Origin: Candidatus Bathyarchaeota archaeon
GTDB lineage: Archaea; Thermoproteota; Bathyarchaeia; Bathyarchaeales; Bathycorpusculaceae
NCBI GenBank assembly: GCA_003151735.1
Contig: PLYI01000095.1
Location: 47,058 to 111,057 of the forward strand
Reading direction: 5' to 3'
DNA length: 64,000 bases
A program made the translations under genes and the position numbers. The notes below the pieces were generated by a model. That model worked only from the letters and a program-made list of their open reading frames with translations, was not told the DNA's origin and did not search any database. Shown here piece by piece: positions 40,878 through 50,298 of the stretch. Position 1 is the first letter of the stretch; each line of letters opens with the position of its first letter.

Positions 40878-42902
40878 ATGTTTCGTTCCGAAAGAATGAG
40901 CGCTACCTCGATAATATGTGTCAAACAAGACGTTGAGTCAGTACTACAAGCGCTAAGCAGCTTTGGAGAATTCCACATAGAAACAGCAACCGAAGATGCT
41001 AGCCTCACTGAATACAACGAGAATATTCAGAAAACCGAGGAGTCACTCTCAAACGTTAACGGACTAATTAAGTACCTTTGCCAAGAAAAACCAGGCTTAT
41101 TTGACATGTTCAAAGTGTCACAGCCAAATAGAACACGTGTAACCGCTGAAAATTGGCAAGCCCTCTCAGAAGCCACCAACCAACAAATCTCGACGCTCAA
41201 AAAAGAATTTGACGAACTCTATACTACCCTGTCCAGCGTGAAAGAAAAAACTGCACAGTTAAACCTAGTCAAAGAAATGTTGACCACGTTAGATGCGATG
41301 AAAGTGGATCTTGAGGCTTTAGAGGAACTAAAATTAATACATGTTTCCGTCGCAACTATACCTCATAAAAACATTGAAGCATTAAAAACTGCACTTGCAG
41401 ATTTTTCAGTTGTCATAAATTTCAGTCCTTTACCCAGCAAAAATGACTTTGTATCCGTGGCGGTGCCAAGCAACCAAGGCGCAGAGGTTGAAAAAATCCT
41501 AAAACTGCACCGCGCCGAAACATTCGTGATACCCAAAGAGTTACCTCACAATGCCGCACAAGCCCTCAATGAAGTTAATAATCGATTAAAAGAAAACATT
41601 AAAAAAGAAAAAACGTTTTCAGATGCACTAGAAAATTTAAGCAAAGAAAATAAAGATAAACTTGTCGCATGGAAAGAAAACACTGAAAATACTCTTGCAC
41701 TACTAAATGCGAAGAAAAAGATACTTCAGTCGGGACGACTTGCAACACTTAAAGGATTTGTTCCTCAGAAAAAATTCTCTGAACTAAACGAAAAAGTCCA
41801 TGGAATGCTTCATGAAAAAGTACTAGTTCTGGAAAACGAAGTTCCAGCGGCTGCAGATCCACCCACAAAAATTAGCCACGGCAGATTTATTAGGCCTTTT
41901 GAAGAGCTAACAAAACTTTATGGTTTGCCACATTACAGTGAGGTAGACCCCACACCAATAATGGCAATAACTTACCCTATTCTTTTCGGGTTAATGTTTG
42001 GCGATGTGGGACACGGCTTAGTTTTGTTAATCGGCGGATTACTTCTTGGAAAATTCGTAAAAAGAAACCAAGGAATAAAGAATGTTTCTTTGATCATGGC
42101 TGCCTGCGGTGTTGGCGCAATTGCTGCAGGATTGTTGTTCGGTGAGTTTTTCGGTTTTCAGTTGTTTGCTCCACTTTGGTTTAGTCCATTCGAGAATGTG
42201 CTTAGCTTCCTTATATTTACCCTAATTGTGGGAGTAGCACAGATATTAACCGGAATAGTTCTGGAAATGGTTAATTTCGGGCTTAAACACGAATTCGTAA
42301 ACGCAATTTTCACGTCGGTGCCTAAGATTGCATTCTACCTTGGCGGAGTAGCCCTTATTGCAGTTTACCAGTTGAATTTTGGCGCATGGCTAAACGGCGC
42401 CATATTGTGGCCGCTAATACCCTTTGTAATTTTGGTTGCTGGAAAACCAATCTTCTTAGCAGCGACAAAAATGAGTCAACGCCCAGAGAAGGACCTTGAA
42501 TCAGTTGCTGGAGAAACATTCGAGCACCCAGAACTGGACACGTTTAGCGGAAGACTCTTTGAAGGAGGAGACTTAGTAACCCGTTTGCTAAGCAACACAA
42601 TGTCGTACTCTCGAATTCTTGCTTTGCTCATGGCACACTGGGCATTGCTGCTTGTTACATACACGATTGCTGGCTTGGTCGGTACTGCTTCAATCCTGAC
42701 ATTGATTGTAGGCGGAATAATCATTGTCTTCGGCAACATCTTCGTATTGGCACTTGAAGGATTAATCGTCTTCATCCACACGCTAAGACTGCACTTCTAT
42801 GAGTGGTTCAGCAAGTTCTATCAAGGCAGTGGAACCGAGTTTACTCCATACAAGCAAAACCACGTCTACACAGAAGTTGTCCTTGAAGAAAAAAAGGTTT
42901 AA
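40878..42902 (+). CDS. atpI: A-type ATP synthase subunit I (membrane subunit a)
   Basis: The 674-residue protein has a cytoplasmic N-terminal half with long coiled coils and a membrane half of about eight helices: YPILFGLMFGDVGHGLVLLI, GEFFGFQLFAPLWFSP, and LLSNTMSYSRILALLMAHWA with the essential Arg, then LEGLIVFIHTLRLHFYEWFS with the second Arg. It provides the ion half-channels. It is the only atp gene on the plus strand and splits the cluster. An ATG six codons in (40896) is an alternative start. Confidence 0.95.
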   Translation: MFRSERMSATSIICVKQDVESVLQALSSFGEFHIETATEDASLTEYNENIQKTEESLSNVNGLIKYLCQEKPGLFDMFKVSQPNRTRVTAENWQALSEATNQQISTLKKEFDELYTTLSSVKEKTAQLNLVKEMLTTLDAMKVDLEALEELKLIHVSVATIPHKNIEALKTALADFSVVINFSPLPSKNDFVSVAVPSNQGAEVEKILKLHRAETFVIPKELPHNAAQALNEVNNRLKENIKKEKTFSDALENLSKENKDKLVAWKENTENTLALLNAKKKILQSGRLATLKGFVPQKKFSELNEKVHGMLHEKVLVLENEVPAAADPPTKISHGRFIRPFEELTKLYGLPHYSEVDPTPIMAITYPILFGLMFGDVGHGLVLLIGGLLLGKFVKRNQGIKNVSLIMAACGVGAIAAGLLFGEFFGFQLFAPLWFSPFENVLSFLIFTLIVGVAQILTGIVLEMVNFGLKHEFVNAIFTSVPKIAFYLGGVALIAVYQLNFGAWLNGAILWPLIPFVILVAGKPIFLAATKMSQRPEKDLESVAGETFEHPELDTFSGRLFEGGDLVTRLLSNTMSYSRILALLMAHWALLLVTYTIAGLVGTASILTLIVGGIIIVFGNIFVLALEGLIVFIHTLRLHFYEWFSKFYQGSGTEFTPYKQNHVYTEVVLEEKKV

Positions 42903-43948
42903 AGTAACAGTTGACCCTGAATCTTCTCAGGGCTCACTGCCGCTTCTATACCTGCACTTGTTGCAATGAGATCATGCACTTCAGATTCTTTCTGTGTTAT
43001 GAAAGCAAGTGCTCCACCAATGTTGAAACTATCGACAATTCTGTTTGACTTAGCATACTGTAGTACTGATTTCTTGAAAGCCTTTTCAGCTTTGGATAAA
43101 ACTTCTTCTGGACTTTGAGCTTTAACAAAGAAACTGGCGTAATTGCTTTCCAGCACAATTTTGAGGGCAGATTCAAAATCCGATGCCGACAATAACTCAT
43201 CAACAGTACTCATGGATAGATTGAAATTATTTTGTGGCAATGCTCGCCGTAGCCAGTTGGCGTCGTAATTGAGGTTTTTTCCTCTCAACAGCGTTAGCAA
43301 GGTGAAGCCGTCGTTTTCCGTACTTGCATAAAAATGTGCGCGCGACCTCTCTTTTTTGGGAAGCGACATATAGCCCTCATAGAGTTTTTCATAATATACC
43401 TTATCAAGAAGCACATCAATGTATGCTGTTGAACCAGTTTCCTCATAACTTTGTAGTCCCAAATTCAAGCATGAAGCATATATGGTGATTTTGATGGAAT
43501 TCAGTAACTGTTTTACATTTGAAGCTTTAGCGGCATCCTCAAAGTTAAAGTGCTTAAGATAATTTTCTACTGAAAGGTATAGTTTAGCAATCTTTTGCTC
43601 AGGGCTTAAATTTGCGTTGGTTGCTTTTACAAGTACTTTGATGTTTTCCACTTCAAACCTTAAAAGATACAAGTTAAGATAGTTTGCCACTTTTTCCGGT
43701 GAGTTTTTAGCTATTTTTTCAACGCTTTCAATGAAATTTTCATTGAAAGCTCTTTCAAGCTTGCGGCTTGAAAGCGACAGGGACAATTTAGATATTTGTA
43801 ACTGGTAACTGGTTTCTCTAAGTTGACTTGTGAACGCTGAGAGGTCTTTACTCTCTGTTAGCGCTTTAAGTTTAACTTCACCGAGCAGAGTACTTCTTTC
43901 TGCCCCGATTTTAGCTAGAACACTCGCATATTGCGTTGACTGGCTCAA
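42899..43948 (-). CDS. atpC: A-type ATP synthase subunit C
   Basis: The 349-residue all-helical protein matches the V/A-type C (d) subunit: YASVLAKIGAERSTLLGEVK and after, NLYLLRFEVENIKVLVKATN, and NIGGALAFITQKESEVHDLI near the end. It sits as a funnel on the rotor and joins it to the stalk. Its start is TTG 43948, and its 3' end overlaps atpI by 4 bases, tail to tail. Confidence 0.9.
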   Translation of the reverse strand: MSQSTQYASVLAKIGAERSTLLGEVKLKALTESKDLSAFTSQLRETSYQLQISKLSLSLSSRKLERAFNENFIESVEKIAKNSPEKVANYLNLYLLRFEVENIKVLVKATNANLSPEQKIAKLYLSVENYLKHFNFEDAAKASNVKQLLNSIKITIYASCLNLGLQSYEETGSTAYIDVLLDKVYYEKLYEGYMSLPKKERSRAHFYASTENDGFTLLTLLRGKNLNYDANWLRRALPQNNFNLSMSTVDELLSASDFESALKIVLESNYASFFVKAQSPEEVLSKAEKAFKKSVLQYAKSNRIVDSFNIGGALAFITQKESEVHDLIATSAGIEAAVSPEKIQGQLLL

Positions 43949-43950
43949 TT

Positions 43951-44265
43951 TTACTTTTCCTCAATTACTTCGTTCATAACTTTGGTAATCGCTGAGTCCA
44001 TGTGTTTTTCTGCTTGCACTCTGAGTTTATTGGCGGTCACTTGGTTTGCCTTTAACAGTTCCTCACGGCTATTATTGGCTTCCTGAACAGCGTTTTTGAA
44101 AAGCTGCTGTGCCTCTTCGTCAGCATAAGTTCCGCTGTTGTCCAATAGCTCTTCAGCTTCTTGCTGAGCAAGAATAGTCATTTTTTTAGCTTTATCCTGC
44201 GTTTCGCCCCGAATCTGCTCTGCTTGCGCTTCGATTTTTTTAAGTTCTTCCCAGATTTTTTCCAT
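43951..44265 (-). CDS. atpH: A-type ATP synthase subunit H (peripheral stalk)
   Basis: The 104-residue protein is one long right-handed coiled coil (LKKIEAQAEQIRGETQDKAK, then AQQEAEELLDNSGTYADEEA). With subunit E it forms the peripheral stalk. It lies 2 bases before atpC and heads the H-C part of the split cluster. A TATA-like ATATTTATT lies some 55 bases upstream. Confidence 0.8.
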   Translation of the reverse strand: MEKIWEELKKIEAQAEQIRGETQDKAKKMTILAQQEAEELLDNSGTYADEEAQQLFKNAVQEANNSREELLKANQVTANKLRVQAEKHMDSAITKVMNEVIEEK

Positions 44266-44397
44266 TATTCCACGCCACCTACTTACACTTGACTAGTTTC
44301 TTAAGGTTTTTGTTCTTATTGAAATAAATATGTTTTTGATTGAAAAAAATATCTACCAATGAAAACCTGTGCAAATTACAAAGCATCAGAAGAAGAG

Positions 44398-44895
44398 CTA
44401 TTCTGATTCAGCCGTTCCATGCCATCGTCTCTCCAAATAGAGAATCAAGCTGAAAAGACCTCGGCTGAAAATCACCAAAATAAGCAGTTCAAATTCTGGG
44501 ATAGTTCTAGTAGCGACTGTGCGGATGATTTCCGCGCCGATAAAAAAGTTGAGACTTAATGTTAAATACCCTGATAGGTAACGGGTAGAAAAGGACGGTT
44601 GATATGGGTCTTTGAGTTTAAATTGAATAAACCGAACGGTAACGAGTAGGGAGCCGAAAGTTATTACACCGCCACCGAAAAGATACAGAATGTCAGCAGC
44701 TATAGTAAGCATAACATAAATCGCATCGTATACGGCGCCGCCTGAAACGTAACTGCCACCTGAGAGTACACTGATAAAACTGGGATAAACTAAACTTAAA
44801 ATCGCGCTGGAAACGGCGGCAACTGTAATCATAATCATTAATGTTAGTGCTAAGGAATTGGTTCCTTGCTTTTTTTCCACTTGGCTTTCCGCCAT
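44398..44895 (-). CDS. DUF1622-like four-helix membrane protein
   Basis: The 165-residue product has a polar start, a helix at ALTLMIMITVAAVSSAILSL, then YVMLTIAADILYLFGGGVIT, TRYLSGYLTLSLNFFIGAEI with the conserved polar GAEIIRTVATRT, and a last helix ending RRW. This is the DUF1622 pattern: a small membrane protein of unknown role. The next gene downstream on the strand is atpH. Confidence 0.65.
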   Translation of the reverse strand: MAESQVEKKQGTNSLALTLMIMITVAAVSSAILSLVYPSFISVLSGGSYVSGGAVYDAIYVMLTIAADILYLFGGGVITFGSLLVTVRFIQFKLKDPYQPSFSTRYLSGYLTLSLNFFIGAEIIRTVATRTIPEFELLILVIFSRGLFSLILYLERRWHGTAESE

Positions 44896-45018
44896 AAAAT
44901 CTAAGCAACCTATCTTACTTGTAACTTATGGAGTGTTTGCTTAATAAATTGCTTTATCGATTGCTTGCCGCTCAGCAAAAGTAACATTAAAAAAGAAAAA
45001 ATTTTGCAAGAAATTGTT

Positions 45019-46119
45019 TTAAACCTTAATTTCTTCAGCTAAGCCAGCCTGCGGGTACGGGAACAAATGAGCTTTATCCAACGGATAATTTATTGTAACT
45101 TCTTCGCCGATGTTAACCCAATCTTCCGTTAGCGACGGCCTATTAATAACGAATCGGTCGCCGTTATCAAGCCTTATTTCATATCGAACAACGATGCCTT
45201 CAAAAGTGCTTTTTTCAACTTTCCCAAACAAACTGTTTTCAGCGGCTATATGTCCTTTTTTCATTTCGCAGGTTTCAGGCCGTATCGCTAAAACCACGCG
45301 TTCTCCTTGATTGATATTCAATTGGTTTATGGCTTTAACTTTTAACCCCTGTCGCAACTCAATTTCTGATTGTCCGTTTGCTTTAGTGATGTAGCCTTCC
45401 AAAAAGTTAGATTCACCAATAAAGTGAGCTACAAACAAGCTGTTGGGATGCATGTAGAGCTCCTGGGAGGACCCAACTTGCACGATTTTACCCTTTTTCA
45501 TAACTGCAATCCTGTCTGAAATGGACATAGCTTCAGCTTGGTCGTGGGTAACGTGGATTGCGGTTAGTTTGAGGTCTTTTGCCATCTTGCGAATTTCATA
45601 GCGGATCTCGTTGCGTACCTTAGCGTCTAGTTGCCCCAAGGGTTCATCCAAAAGCAGAGTTTTAGCGCCTGCAGCCAAGGCGCGGGCAACAGCTATTCTC
45701 TGCATCATACCGCCGCTTAGCTCGCTGGGGTAAGCGTTTAATCGTTCGTTGAGTTTCACAAGCTCAAGCACTTCATGCCCAATTGTCTCAGCTTGCTTCG
45801 CATCGTAGTTTTTGACTTTTGGGCCATAAATAACGTTGCTCCAAGCAGTCATGTGCGGGAATAAGGCGAATGTTTGGAATACAAATCCGATGTCGCGGTC
45901 TTCGGGCGGCACTTTGTCAACGCGTCGGTCGCCGATGTATATTTCTCCGCTGTCCGGCTCGATTAACCCAGCAATAACCCTCAGAAGGGTGGTTTTGCCG
46001 CAGCCGCTTGGTCCAAGCAAAGAGAAGTATTCTTGGTCATGTATGGTTAAGCTGACGTTGTCTAAAGCGTTGAGTTTGCCGTATTTTTTTGTGACGTTTA
46101 CGATGCGGACATCAGGCAT
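45019..46119 (-). CDS. ABC importer ATPase with TOBE domain
   Basis: The 366-residue ATPase has Walker A GPSGCGKTTLLRVIAG, a Q-loop at FVFQTFALFPHM, the LSGGMMQRIAVARALA signature, and LLLDEPLGQLDAKVR. The C-terminal 110 residues form a TOBE-like regulatory domain (RVVLAIRPETCEMKKG). This is the PotA/FbpC/ModC-WtpC class for oxyanion, iron, thiamine or polyamine uptake. The substrate cannot be set from sequence. It lies 52 bases after the permease gene. Confidence 0.85.
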   Translation of the reverse strand: MPDVRIVNVTKKYGKLNALDNVSLTIHDQEYFSLLGPSGCGKTTLLRVIAGLIEPDSGEIYIGDRRVDKVPPEDRDIGFVFQTFALFPHMTAWSNVIYGPKVKNYDAKQAETIGHEVLELVKLNERLNAYPSELSGGMMQRIAVARALAAGAKTLLLDEPLGQLDAKVRNEIRYEIRKMAKDLKLTAIHVTHDQAEAMSISDRIAVMKKGKIVQVGSSQELYMHPNSLFVAHFIGESNFLEGYITKANGQSEIELRQGLKVKAINQLNINQGERVVLAIRPETCEMKKGHIAAENSLFGKVEKSTFEGIVVRYEIRLDNGDRFVINRPSLTEDWVNIGEEVTINYPLDKAHLFPYPQAGLAEEIKV

Positions 46120-46171
46120 TACTTAGCTCTCTCCTTGTGAAGCGTTTTTGGAGTTTTTATTATTTGCCATT

Positions 46172-47914
46172 CTAAACCTTTCCTTTTCTAGTCAAAAGCC
46201 TCAAAACCAAAAGGATAATGAAGCTGAACAGTATCAAGATGCCGCAAGCTAAACCAACGGTTAAAGCGGTAACTCCAGGGATTGCCGCTATTACGCCTCT
46301 TATGGAGTTGACCCAGGTAACAAGCAGCACAGGTGCAGTGATAAGCTTTGAAGTTACAGCTAGCGTTGCGCCTGTTTCGCTTACGCTTCGGGTAAAAACA
46401 ATGATGGCTCCTGAAAGGATCGAGTACTTCGTGATTGGTAGCACGATTGTTTTGAAGACGGTGAAAGGTCGGGCGCCTAACGTTCTCGCTGCTTCTTCCA
46501 TATCAACGTTGATTCGCTCCATCGCCGCTGACATAGACCTGACAAAGTACGGGTAAGTAATCGCCAAATGAGCAAAAACCAGCAGCAGAAAATCCGGGAT
46601 ACCAGGTACGCCCTGCCAGAAAAACTTCAGCGATACACCCAAAGCGATGGATGGCACTATCAACGGCACGTTTATGAGTACATCAAGAACTGCGGATGGC
46701 AATTTACCGAATGTTTTACGGGAAATCAAAATTGCCATGGGTATGCCGCTGAGGATTCCTAAGACAGTAACTATCGCGGCTAGTCCATATGAGAGCCCGA
46801 GACTTTGCCAGTATTGAGACCAAATCCCTTGTCCAGTGAAAGCCTGCGTTAAGGTTGGTCCGGTGGCAATTGCTTGGAAAGCTGGTAACGCTACGAAAAG
46901 AGATGGAATCAAAACGATGAATAAGAAAACAGCCAATGCTATGCCATTGCGCGACCATGCCGCTTTTTTGTAGCTGAGTTTCTTCTCAAGAACCGGCAGA
47001 CCCTTGCCGAATGGCAATGTTAACTTTTGACCCAGAAGTCGAATTAATCCGAAGATAACGAGTGAGACAACAATTAGTATGAGGCTGGCAAAAACCGTTC
47101 CGCCCTCGTATGTTGCTAGGGATATGGTGCCTGCTTTTAAGCCGTTGCTTAAGTCTTGGATGAAGACGGGGCCGTTCTGAAATACGAGGCCAGCTACGAT
47201 GAAGGTCGCTCCGGTTTCTGAGAGCGAACGCGCGAAGGCAAGGGAGAAAGCGGCAATTAGTGAGGGCTTTATGATTGGGAACGTTACGGTTCTTGAAGCC
47301 GTCAGCGGTGGCGCGCCTAGTGTTCGGGATGCACGTTCATACTCCATTTTGTAATCCAACATGGCACCCACAATAACTCTGACTACAACTGGAAACGAAA
47401 AAGTGAAGTGCAAGAGCATAACCAAAAGGTAACCGGGTGAAACCAGTGAGTGCCCAAAAAGAGAGGAGATTCCGCCGCTTGAACTCCAAAACAAAAGAAT
47501 AGAGTAGCCTAAAGCCGCCGTGGGCACGACAAAGGGAATATCAGCAAACGTATCAAGCACGCTTAGCCATCGTGATTTGCCTCGAGTAATCAACCAAGCT
47601 AAGGGAACGCCGGCGAGAAGGTCCAAGGCAGCAACGATTAACGCAATAATAAACGAGTTACCAATAGCAACCCATGCTGAATTTACTAGAGCAGGCTGAT
47701 TTAGAAAATTTTGCATTGCAGGAGCTTTTATTAGAATGCCGATAATGGGCGGCACAAGAATTAACGCGAAAAAAACAACGATTGCTGTGAGATAGAGGGT
47801 GTACTTTAGCGGTTTTTTTGAGGATAGCCCATTTAGGATGTTAGAGAGTTTGCTAAGCACAGCGCCGCTCCTTTCAACGAGAGTAGTTTTGCTTTGAAGT
47901 TGAAAATAATTCAT
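46172..47914 (-). CDS. double-length ABC importer permease
   Basis: The 580-residue protein is two fused BPD-type permease domains with about 12 helices. Each half ends in an EAA-loop: ERASRTLGAPPLTASRTVTF and EEAARTLGARPFTVFKTIVL. This duplicated form is typical of iron(III) and thiamine importers (FbpB, ThiP) rather than the single-domain ModB/WtpB. It pairs with the ATPase downstream. No substrate-binding protein gene is beside it. Confidence 0.85.
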   Translation of the reverse strand: MNYFQLQSKTTLVERSGAVLSKLSNILNGLSSKKPLKYTLYLTAIVVFFALILVPPIIGILIKAPAMQNFLNQPALVNSAWVAIGNSFIIALIVAALDLLAGVPLAWLITRGKSRWLSVLDTFADIPFVVPTAALGYSILLFWSSSGGISSLFGHSLVSPGYLLVMLLHFTFSFPVVVRVIVGAMLDYKMEYERASRTLGAPPLTASRTVTFPIIKPSLIAAFSLAFARSLSETGATFIVAGLVFQNGPVFIQDLSNGLKAGTISLATYEGGTVFASLILIVVSLVIFGLIRLLGQKLTLPFGKGLPVLEKKLSYKKAAWSRNGIALAVFLFIVLIPSLFVALPAFQAIATGPTLTQAFTGQGIWSQYWQSLGLSYGLAAIVTVLGILSGIPMAILISRKTFGKLPSAVLDVLINVPLIVPSIALGVSLKFFWQGVPGIPDFLLLVFAHLAITYPYFVRSMSAAMERINVDMEEAARTLGARPFTVFKTIVLPITKYSILSGAIIVFTRSVSETGATLAVTSKLITAPVLLVTWVNSIRGVIAAIPGVTALTVGLACGILILFSFIILLVLRLLTRKGKV

Positions 47915-48074
47915 TCAAGTATATTAGGTGTTACATCAAACAGGCGCTTTTCTCCATATTTTGGCTTCCAAGGCATATAGTCAACATTAATGACCCATAA
48001 ACTATAGAGGACTCAATAATTGAAATTTTGGGAAACAAACAATATTCTTTTATCAGCCCGTAAACTAAGGTTTA

Positions 48075-48317
48075 GTGGTGAATTTTTTGGAAGAAAACCA
48101 CAGAATAATGAAGAAAACTTTTGAAACCGAAATGTACGTAGATGGAAACAAACTTCCCTTAAACAATTTTGTTCAAGAAACCGTCGGGAACATCATGAAT
48201 GGTTTCTCAAAAACCCTAAAGGGGCTCGATGCTACAGAGCCCGATTTGATTGAGGTAAAAATTAGGCGCTTACCCAAGCCAGCTGACGTTGACGCACACA
48301 TTTACCCTGTTAAGTAG
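48075..48317 (+). CDS. small hypothetical protein
   Basis: The 80-residue product contains FETEMYVDGNKLPLNNFVQE and TVGNIMNGFSKTLKGLDATE, ending in VKIRRLPKPADVDAHIYPVK. It looks like a compact alpha/beta protein of unknown role. Start GTG 48075 lies about 25 bases after a TTTTAT box, which could give a leaderless mRNA. An ATG at 48108 is an alternative. Confidence 0.6.
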   Translation: MVNFLEENHRIMKKTFETEMYVDGNKLPLNNFVQETVGNIMNGFSKTLKGLDATEPDLIEVKIRRLPKPADVDAHIYPVK

Positions 48318-48343
48318 AATCAGCTCTTTTTAGCTGACTACTT
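48312..48343. terminator. hairpin between convergent genes
   Basis: GTAGAATCAGCT pairs with AGCTGACTAC around TCTTTTT, a stem with one bulge. It overlaps the ends of the genes at 48075-48317 and 48330-49103 and can act on both strands. Confidence 0.5.
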
Positions 48344-49103
48344 TTCTAAACTGGTACAATGTTGCGCTTAACGTTATAACGGCAACTAACCCGATTACGC
48401 CCCAAGCGGGAAGTATCGTGCCCCAGTCATAACCATTAATCATGAGTGCTCTGCTAGCATCCACCGCATAGCTTACAGGGTTAAACTTTGATACAGTCTG
48501 CACCCATGTGGGCAGGAAACTAATCGGAAACAACGCAGGACTCAAGAAAAGCAACGGAAAAGTGATGACGCCACCTATCGCGAAGACAGTCTCGGCACTT
48601 CTTGTCTTCATACCTAACGCTAAAGAAATTCCTGACCATGCAAGCCCAAAGAATGCAAGTGTGAAAAAGATAAGCAAAATCCCTATAATCCCCGTGGTGA
48701 CGTAGGCACCCAACGCATAAGCTAACCCTAGAATTATAGCTGTCTGGACAACTACTCTAAAAGCGTCACTACTCAACCTACCCAGCAGAATCGCAGGACG
48801 ACTCATAGGTGTCACAAGCATTTTCTGCAAGAACCCCGAATCGATGTCAGCAACAATCGAGTTCCCTGACTGAAGAGCGCTTCCAAACGCGTTTTGCATA
48901 AGAATTCCAGCAGTCGCAAACTCTAAATAACCTACGCCAGGGGGTAATATTCCAGGAAAATTTCCAAGTCTACCAAGTAACTGTGTGAATAGCAGAAGAA
49001 ACAAAAGGGGTTGGAAGAGCGAAAAGAAAAGCAAAATAGGGGTTCGAACAAGTTTTCTCATGTACCTTATGAATACGTACCGAGTATCAGAAAGCAGAGT
49101 CAT
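48330..49103 (-). CDS. ABC-2-type exporter permease
   Basis: The product from ATG 49103 is 257 residues with six helices. It has TPILLFFSLFQPLLFLLLFT, DIDSGFLQKMLVTPMSRPAI, the ABC-2 signature region, and LPTWVQTVSKFNPVSYAVDA. It is the DrrB type, exporting drugs or lipids. The start I choose directly follows the TGA of the ATPase gene; the ATG at 49121 would overlap it by 17 bases. Confidence 0.85.
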   Translation of the reverse strand: MTLLSDTRYVFIRYMRKLVRTPILLFFSLFQPLLFLLLFTQLLGRLGNFPGILPPGVGYLEFATAGILMQNAFGSALQSGNSIVADIDSGFLQKMLVTPMSRPAILLGRLSSDAFRVVVQTAIILGLAYALGAYVTTGIIGILLIFFTLAFFGLAWSGISLALGMKTRSAETVFAIGGVITFPLLFLSPALFPISFLPTWVQTVSKFNPVSYAVDASRALMINGYDWGTILPAWGVIGLVAVITLSATLYQFRKVVS

Positions 49104-49104
49104 T

Positions 49105-50100
49105 TCAACGTCGTCCTCCAAACATTCTGCTAGGAGCTTTAACGAGTTCTTCAGTTCTAATTCTTCTTCCAGTATGCTTCATGAAGACGTCATCCAAAGA
49201 AGGCGAGGAAAACGTCACCGACGAAAGTCGAATATTACTGCTGTCTAAGGCCCGCACAATATCAGCAATCAGTAAACCAGCGTTCTTGGCGTAGACAGTG
49301 ATACATTCTTCTGAATCCAATACTTCGGTAACATCTGTCATAGTCTTGATAAGCTCCTTTGCTTTAGGGCTATCCTTTTCGCAGTTCTCAAGCGAGATTC
49401 TGATAGAATCCGCGCCAATTTCATGTTTTAACTCGGCAGGAGAACCGCTTGCAACGATTTTTCCAGAATCAATTATTGAAAGCCGCTTGCACAGCTTATC
49501 AGCTTCTTCCAGATACTGGGTTGTTAAAAAAATGGTTATACCTTCGTCTTTGTTTAGTTTTTCCAGATAACTCCAAATGGCTGCCCGTGATTGGGGGTCT
49601 AAGCCTGTTGTTGGTTCATCTAGAAATAGCAGTTTTGGTTTGTGGATAAGGGCGGTTGCTAAGTCGAGGCGTTTTTTCATGCCGCCTGAGTAGTTTCTGG
49701 CGCGTTTTTCGGCAGCTTCTTCAAGACCCACCAAACCTAAAAGTTCGTTAACGCGTTTTTTGATTTCACCCGTGTTCATCTGGTGGAAATGCCCTTGAAG
49801 TTCTATGTTTTCCCTACCAGTCAAATCGCCGTCAACGGTTGTTTCTTGGCTTTGAACCCCGATGATTTTGCGAATAGCTGCAGCTTGCTTCTCAATGTCG
49901 TAACCTGAAACTGTAACGGCGCCCGATGTTTTTCTTAGAAGAGTTGTTAAAATCTTGATGGTGGTGCTTTTTCCAGCGCCGTTGGGTCCCAAAAAACCGA
50001 AAAATTCTCCTTCCTTAACGGTGAAGGAGATGTCGTCTACGGCTTTGGTGCCGTCCGAGTATATTTCGACAAGATTCTTTACGGTAATTATGTCTGACAT
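49105..50100 (-). CDS. ABC exporter ATPase, DrrA type
   Basis: The 331-residue ATPase has Walker A GPNGAGKSTTIKILTT, a Q-loop with GVQSQETTVDGDLTGREN, signature YSGGMKKRLDLATALI and FLDEPTTGLDPQSR. A DrrA-type C-terminal extension (about residues 225-331) follows. It powers the adjacent permease. The exported compound is unknown. Confidence 0.88.
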   Translation of the reverse strand: MSDIITVKNLVEIYSDGTKAVDDISFTVKEGEFFGFLGPNGAGKSTTIKILTTLLRKTSGAVTVSGYDIEKQAAAIRKIIGVQSQETTVDGDLTGRENIELQGHFHQMNTGEIKKRVNELLGLVGLEEAAEKRARNYSGGMKKRLDLATALIHKPKLLFLDEPTTGLDPQSRAAIWSYLEKLNKDEGITIFLTTQYLEEADKLCKRLSIIDSGKIVASGSPAELKHEIGADSIRISLENCEKDSPKAKELIKTMTDVTEVLDSEECITVYAKNAGLLIADIVRALDSSNIRLSSVTFSSPSLDDVFMKHTGRRIRTEELVKAPSRMFGGRR

Positions 50101-50298
50101 AAGTTGTCTATAGCTAGTTTTGCATTTGAAAACATAACCATATGTGATTGTACCCTTACAGCAACAGCAAACCAGCTAAATTCAGTGCAAAGGCTTTTTC
50201 CTAATTTGCCGCGAGGATTCTTTTGTGTTTATGTAATTTCATGTATCCTGCTACTGACAAAACCGTTATTGAAACAACAAAATGGAATGTGACAGTGT

